The notes under the pieces: model-generated | What the model was told of the DNA's origin: nothing | The model's database searches: none | The model's input: the letters and a program-made list of their open reading frames with translations, nothing else | Shown: piece by piece, positions 5,879-8,534 of the stretch | Layout of the letters: each line of letters starts with the position of its first letter | Position numbering within the stretch: position 1 is the first letter of the stretch | Translations under genes and position numbers: made by a program | Assembly: GCA_030612185.1 (NCBI GenBank) | Contig: JAUWOI010000168.1 | Coordinates: 1 to 8,534, forward strand | DNA length: 8,534 nt | Direction: 5' to 3' | From: Anaerolineae bacterium | Lineage (GTDB): Bacteria; Chloroflexota; Anaerolineae; B4-G1

Positions 5879-6213
5879 ACGTTATCATGACGCCTCTAGC
5901 GCCTATAGGGTTGCTGTCCATCGCCTACCTGAGTTTTCTCTTTGCCAACCTCAGCCGGCGACTGAGTGCGGTGACGAAGATGAATGACCATTACCGCTGG
6001 TTTATGGTGGCCGGTGGCTTTATCGCCCTGGCGGCGCTGAGCCAGGTGATACGGGGCACTGCGGATCTTGCGAGCCATCTTGCACCCCTCGTTTTGCTGG
6101 AGCCCTGGTTTGCACTGGTGAGTTTCCACATCCCTCTGACTGTAGGTGTGACCCTTGACCTCGTGCTCGTGTGGTACTACTGGGGGTGGATTCTGAAGGA
6201 AAAGGTCGGGTGA
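5875..6213 (+). CDS. Small integral membrane protein 2 of the KaiC-like cassette
   Basis: A 112-residue hydrophobic protein of unknown function. Membrane segments lie about 8-27 and 42-59, and a long hydrophobic stretch (69-107) could hold one or two more. The loop after the first segment is basic (LSRRLSAVTK), so it is expected on the cytoplasmic side, and the protein ends in charged residues (LKEKVG). The ATG overlaps the stop of the preceding gene (ATGA), and GGAGA (5864-5868) is 6 bases upstream, so translation is probably coupled and the two proteins made in similar amounts. Residues around 26-61 resemble residues 23-62 of the preceding protein. A heteromeric membrane complex is plausible but unproven. 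Confidence 0.8.
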   Translation: MNVIMTPLAPIGLLSIAYLSFLFANLSRRLSAVTKMNDHYRWFMVAGGFIALAALSQVIRGTADLASHLAPLVLLEPWFALVSFHIPLTVGVTLDLVLVWYYWGWILKEKVG

Positions 6214-6221
6214 GATACTGA

Positions 6222-6252
6222 TTGGCGTCGTAATCGCTGCACGACGTATCCT
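6222..6252 (+). promoter_or_regulatory. Weak candidate promoter and inverted repeat before add
   Basis: The 58 bases between the second membrane protein and add contain TTGGCG (6222-6227) and TATCCT (6247-6252) separated by 19 bases, a poor sigma70 match. CGTCGT (6226-6231) and ACGACG (6241-6246) form a perfect 6-bp inverted repeat with a 9-base loop in between. No T-run follows, so it is not a classical terminator. It may be an operator or an mRNA hairpin that reduces read-through, or may be chance. Confidence 0.2.
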
Positions 6253-6271
6253 GTGCGGAATAGTGAACACT

Positions 6272-7354
6272 ATGGGCAACGTGACAACACCCAGTGAGGG
6301 AGATTGCTCGGAGGCGGTGGCTGGCCTGCGTGCACAACTGCACGCGCTACCGAAGGTAGATCTGCATCGTCACCTGGAAGGCTCCCTGCGGCTCCAAACC
6401 CTGGCCGAGATTGCCCAGGAGCATGGGATTGATCTGCCCAGTTACGACATCGAGTACTTGCGCCCCTTCGTGACCGTGGCGGACGAGGAGCCGGATTTCC
6501 ATCGTTTTCTCGAGAAGTTTCGTCTCTTGCGACGCTTCTACCCTACCCAGGCGGCTGTGGAGCGAGTGGCGTATGAGGCGGTGGCCGATGCGGCAGCCGA
6601 CAACATAAAATACCTGGAACTGCGCTTCAATCCGGTCGCGCTGGCCCGGACGCAGGGGTTCTCGTTCGATCAGGTGACTACCTGGGTGTGCAGTGCCGTC
6701 GCCAGAGCCCAGCGTGATTGTGGGGTTCTCACCAACCTGATCCTGCAGATTGGCCGGGATGAGAACCTGGATATAGCATCGCAGATTGCCGATGTTGCAT
6801 TGGCTCACCGGAGCGGCGTTGTCGGTCTGGATCTGGCCGGCGACGAGGCGAGGTATCCAGCCCGTTGCTTTGCCGAGGTCTTCCAGCGGGTGCGGCGGGA
6901 GGGGTTAGGTGTGACGGTGCACGCTGGGGAGGTTGGAAGGGCCGAGAATGTCCGGGAGGCCATCGAACTGTTGGGGGCGCAACGCATTGGGCACGGTGTG
7001 CGCGCAGCCGAGAACTCAGAGGTCGTGCAGTTAATCCGCGAGCGGAATGTCACGTTGGAGATGTGCCCGACCAGTAACCTGCAGACCGGCGTCGTGCACT
7101 GTTTTTGGCAGCACCCCTTGCGTGATCTGCTGGCGCTCGGCCTGCGTGTGACGATCAACACCGATGACCCCAGTGTCAGCGACACTACGCTTACGGATGA
7201 GTATCTGACCGTGATGCTGGCGATGGGAGTGACACTGGAGCAGATTAAGCGCACTATCATTATGGCTGTCGAGGCTTCGTTCCAACCACCAGATGAGCGG
7301 AAGCGGTTGGTAGAGTGGTTCCGTAGAGAGTTAGGAATGACCAATGGACAATGA
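6272..7354 (+). CDS. add: Adenosine deaminase
   Basis: A zinc-dependent cytosolic amidohydrolase that converts adenosine (and deoxyadenosine) to inosine plus ammonia in purine salvage. The 360-residue protein shows the family's metal and catalytic residues: His32 and His34 (LHRHLEGS), His217 and Glu220 (VHAGE), His241 (RIGHG), and Asp298-Asp299 (NTDDP), and the substrate-loop GDE before the HAGE strand. Length is normal for bacterial Add. The ATG at 6272 is chosen; a GTG at 6263 in the same frame is possible and neither has a clear ribosome binding site, which suggests weaker translation or re-initiation. Adenine deaminases and related Add-like enzymes share these motifs, so the exact substrate rests on overall resemblance. 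The end overlaps argS by 11 bases. Confidence 0.93.
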   Translation: MGNVTTPSEGDCSEAVAGLRAQLHALPKVDLHRHLEGSLRLQTLAEIAQEHGIDLPSYDIEYLRPFVTVADEEPDFHRFLEKFRLLRRFYPTQAAVERVAYEAVADAAADNIKYLELRFNPVALARTQGFSFDQVTTWVCSAVARAQRDCGVLTNLILQIGRDENLDIASQIADVALAHRSGVVGLDLAGDEARYPARCFAEVFQRVRREGLGVTVHAGEVGRAENVREAIELLGAQRIGHGVRAAENSEVVQLIRERNVTLEMCPTSNLQTGVVHCFWQHPLRDLLALGLRVTINTDDPSVSDTTLTDEYLTVMLAMGVTLEQIKRTIIMAVEASFQPPDERKRLVEWFRRELGMTNGQ

Positions 7355-7368
7355 AGCAATGAACAATG
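7342..7368. repeat. Degenerate heptamer repeat across the add stop and argS start
   Basis: CAATG occurs four times, beginning at 7342, 7349, 7357 and 7364, that is with spacings of 7, 8 and 7 bases. The repeat includes the add stop and encodes the first residues of ArgRS, giving the low-complexity start MDNEAMNNE. Two nine-base words (7337-7345 and 7361-7369) are exact reverse complements of words at 605-613 and 610-618 upstream of secA, so both sites appear to belong to one repeat family. Confidence 0.55.
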
Positions 7369-8534
7369 AAACAGTACATTCGGAACTTGTTCGTGATCAG
7401 ATTGCAGTGTTGATTGCTGCGGGGTTACAGTGTGCGCAGGAGGAAGGCGCGCTGCCGACGTTTGAGATACCGCCGGTTGTCGTGGATCGCCCGCGCCAGT
7501 CCGGCCACGGCGATTACGGTTCGCCGGTCTGCCTGCGCCTGGCGCGGGAGGCGCGGATGTCCCCCCGCGAGATCGCTACACGCGTGATTGAGCACCTCCC
7601 GTCGGCCCCGTTTGTGGGCCAGGTCGAGGTGGCCGGGCCAGGGTACATCAACGTCATACTGGATATGTCCTGGCTGACGGCGCAGGTGGAGGCAATTCTG
7701 GCCGCCGGGGAGCGTTGGGGCAATGTGGACATCGGCCAGGGAGAACGGGCGCAGGTTGAATTTGTCAGCGCGAACCCCACAGGCCCTATCACTGTTGGCT
7801 CCGCTCGCAACGCAGTTATTGGCGATGCCCTGGCTAACGTGTTGGCGGCGGCGGGCTACGAGGTTGAGCGGGAGTACTACGTCAACGACGCCGGTTCCCA
7901 GGTGCGCAAGTTTGGCGCGAGCGCCTATGCCCGCTACGCCCAGGCTCTGGGCCGGGATGAGCCCTTCCCAGAGGATGGCTACCATGGCCACTACGTCGTG
8001 GAGATGGGGCAGGAGATGGCCCGGCAGTATAGCGACCAGTATCTCGACCTGCCCCGCAGAGAGGCCGTGCGTGCTTTGGGAACGGAGGGCATAGAGCGCA
8101 TGGTCGCAGAGATACGCCATGACCTGGCCGCGCTGGGGATAGAGTTCGACACCTGGTTTCACGAAAAGAGCCTGCACAAGTCTGGCTTGTTCGACCGTGC
8201 CATCCAGATGCTACGGGACAAGGACTATATCGTCGAGCGCGACGGCGCGGTCTGGTTCACCTCTCCCGACCTGGATGCGGACGCGGTCCTCATTCGTTCC
8301 CCCAAAGTCATACCAGAGCCGGACGAGCGGCCTACCTACCTCGCCTCCGACGTAGCCTACGTGTGGAACAAACTGGTCGAGCGCGGCTTCGACAAGGCGA
8401 TTTACGTCTGGGGGGCCGACCATCATGGTGACGTGCCCCGCGTGAAGGCGGCGGCGAAGGCGTTGGGGCTGGATCCTGAGCGGGTGGTGCTCATCATCTA
8501 TCAGATGGTCAATCTGAAGCGGAGTGGCGAGGAT
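7344..8534 (+). CDS. argS: Arginyl-tRNA synthetase, N-terminal 397 codons (cut by window edge)
   Basis: ArgRS charges tRNA-Arg with arginine using ATP. The visible part contains the N-terminal tRNA-binding domain (about 10-125, with GDYGSPVCLRLAR near 55-67), then the class I catalytic core: FVSANPTGP (140-148), YYVNDAGSQ (178-186) and the later GADHHG block (357-362). The KMSKS loop and anticodon-binding domain lie beyond the window. The HIGH signature, usually HVGH after NPTGPL, here reads TVGS (150-153), so both histidines are missing. The ATG at 7344 is chosen because AGGA (7333-7336) is 7 bases upstream; the ATG at 7359 is a second option. It overlaps the add end by 11 bases, so translation is probably coupled. 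Confidence 0.93.
   Translation, partial: MDNEAMNNETVHSELVRDQIAVLIAAGLQCAQEEGALPTFEIPPVVVDRPRQSGHGDYGSPVCLRLAREARMSPREIATRVIEHLPSAPFVGQVEVAGPGYINVILDMSWLTAQVEAILAAGERWGNVDIGQGERAQVEFVSANPTGPITVGSARNAVIGDALANVLAAAGYEVEREYYVNDAGSQVRKFGASAYARYAQALGRDEPFPEDGYHGHYVVEMGQEMARQYSDQYLDLPRREAVRALGTEGIERMVAEIRHDLAALGIEFDTWFHEKSLHKSGLFDRAIQMLRDKDYIVERDGAVWFTSPDLDADAVLIRSPKVIPEPDERPTYLASDVAYVWNKLVERGFDKAIYVWGADHHGDVPRVKAAAKALGLDPERVVLIIYQMVNLKRSGED

Noticed and set aside
7425..8177. 250-codon minus-strand frame opposite argS
   Set aside because: Antisense to conserved ArgRS motifs, with no family resemblance; treated as a shadow.

Overview
The window looks like a chromosomal segment of a bacterium, most probably a member of the Chloroflexota (inference). 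The grounds are a SecA with an insert in NBD1 of a kind I associate with that phylum (the stretch around LVHWRP), and a winged-helix gene next to a single-domain KaiC-like ATPase, which I recall as typical of Chloroflexota and archaea. The DNA is moderately GC-rich, genes are tightly packed, and Shine-Dalgarno sequences are mostly good. No rRNA, tRNA, CRISPR array or insertion sequence was seen.

Left edge (1-413, minus strand): a type II toxin-antitoxin pair, with a ribbon-helix-helix antitoxin gene followed by an overlapping VapC-like PIN ribonuclease cut by the window edge. The spacer between this pair and secA (414-691) holds no gene but is dense in signals. These are two tandem promoter-like elements reading leftwards into the toxin-antitoxin pair, a 12-bp tandem repeat on the proximal -10 box, a degenerate 7-nt repeat, and a promoter reading rightwards into secA.

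Centre and right (692-8534, plus strand): secA (1220 aa, unusually long through three inserts); a winged-helix protein; a KaiC-like ATPase; two small membrane proteins with overlapping ATGA stop/start; adenosine deaminase (add); and argS, overlapping add by 11 bases and cut by the right edge. No terminator is visible between these genes, so they may be one long transcription unit, with a possible extra start in the 58-base gap before add.

The part most likely to be an undescribed system is the four-gene cassette 4383-6213: a DNA-binding protein, a RecA/KaiC-type ATPase and a pair of apparently paralogous integral membrane proteins. It sits between housekeeping genes for protein export, purine metabolism and translation. 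The composition suggests ATP-dependent signalling or regulation at the membrane, but nothing in the sequence identifies the signal or output. Other points worth a check are an ArgRS whose HIGH signature reads TVGS, a tetranucleotide repeat between secA and the ribosome binding site of the winged-helix gene, and a shared 7-nt repeat family at the secA promoter and the argS start.
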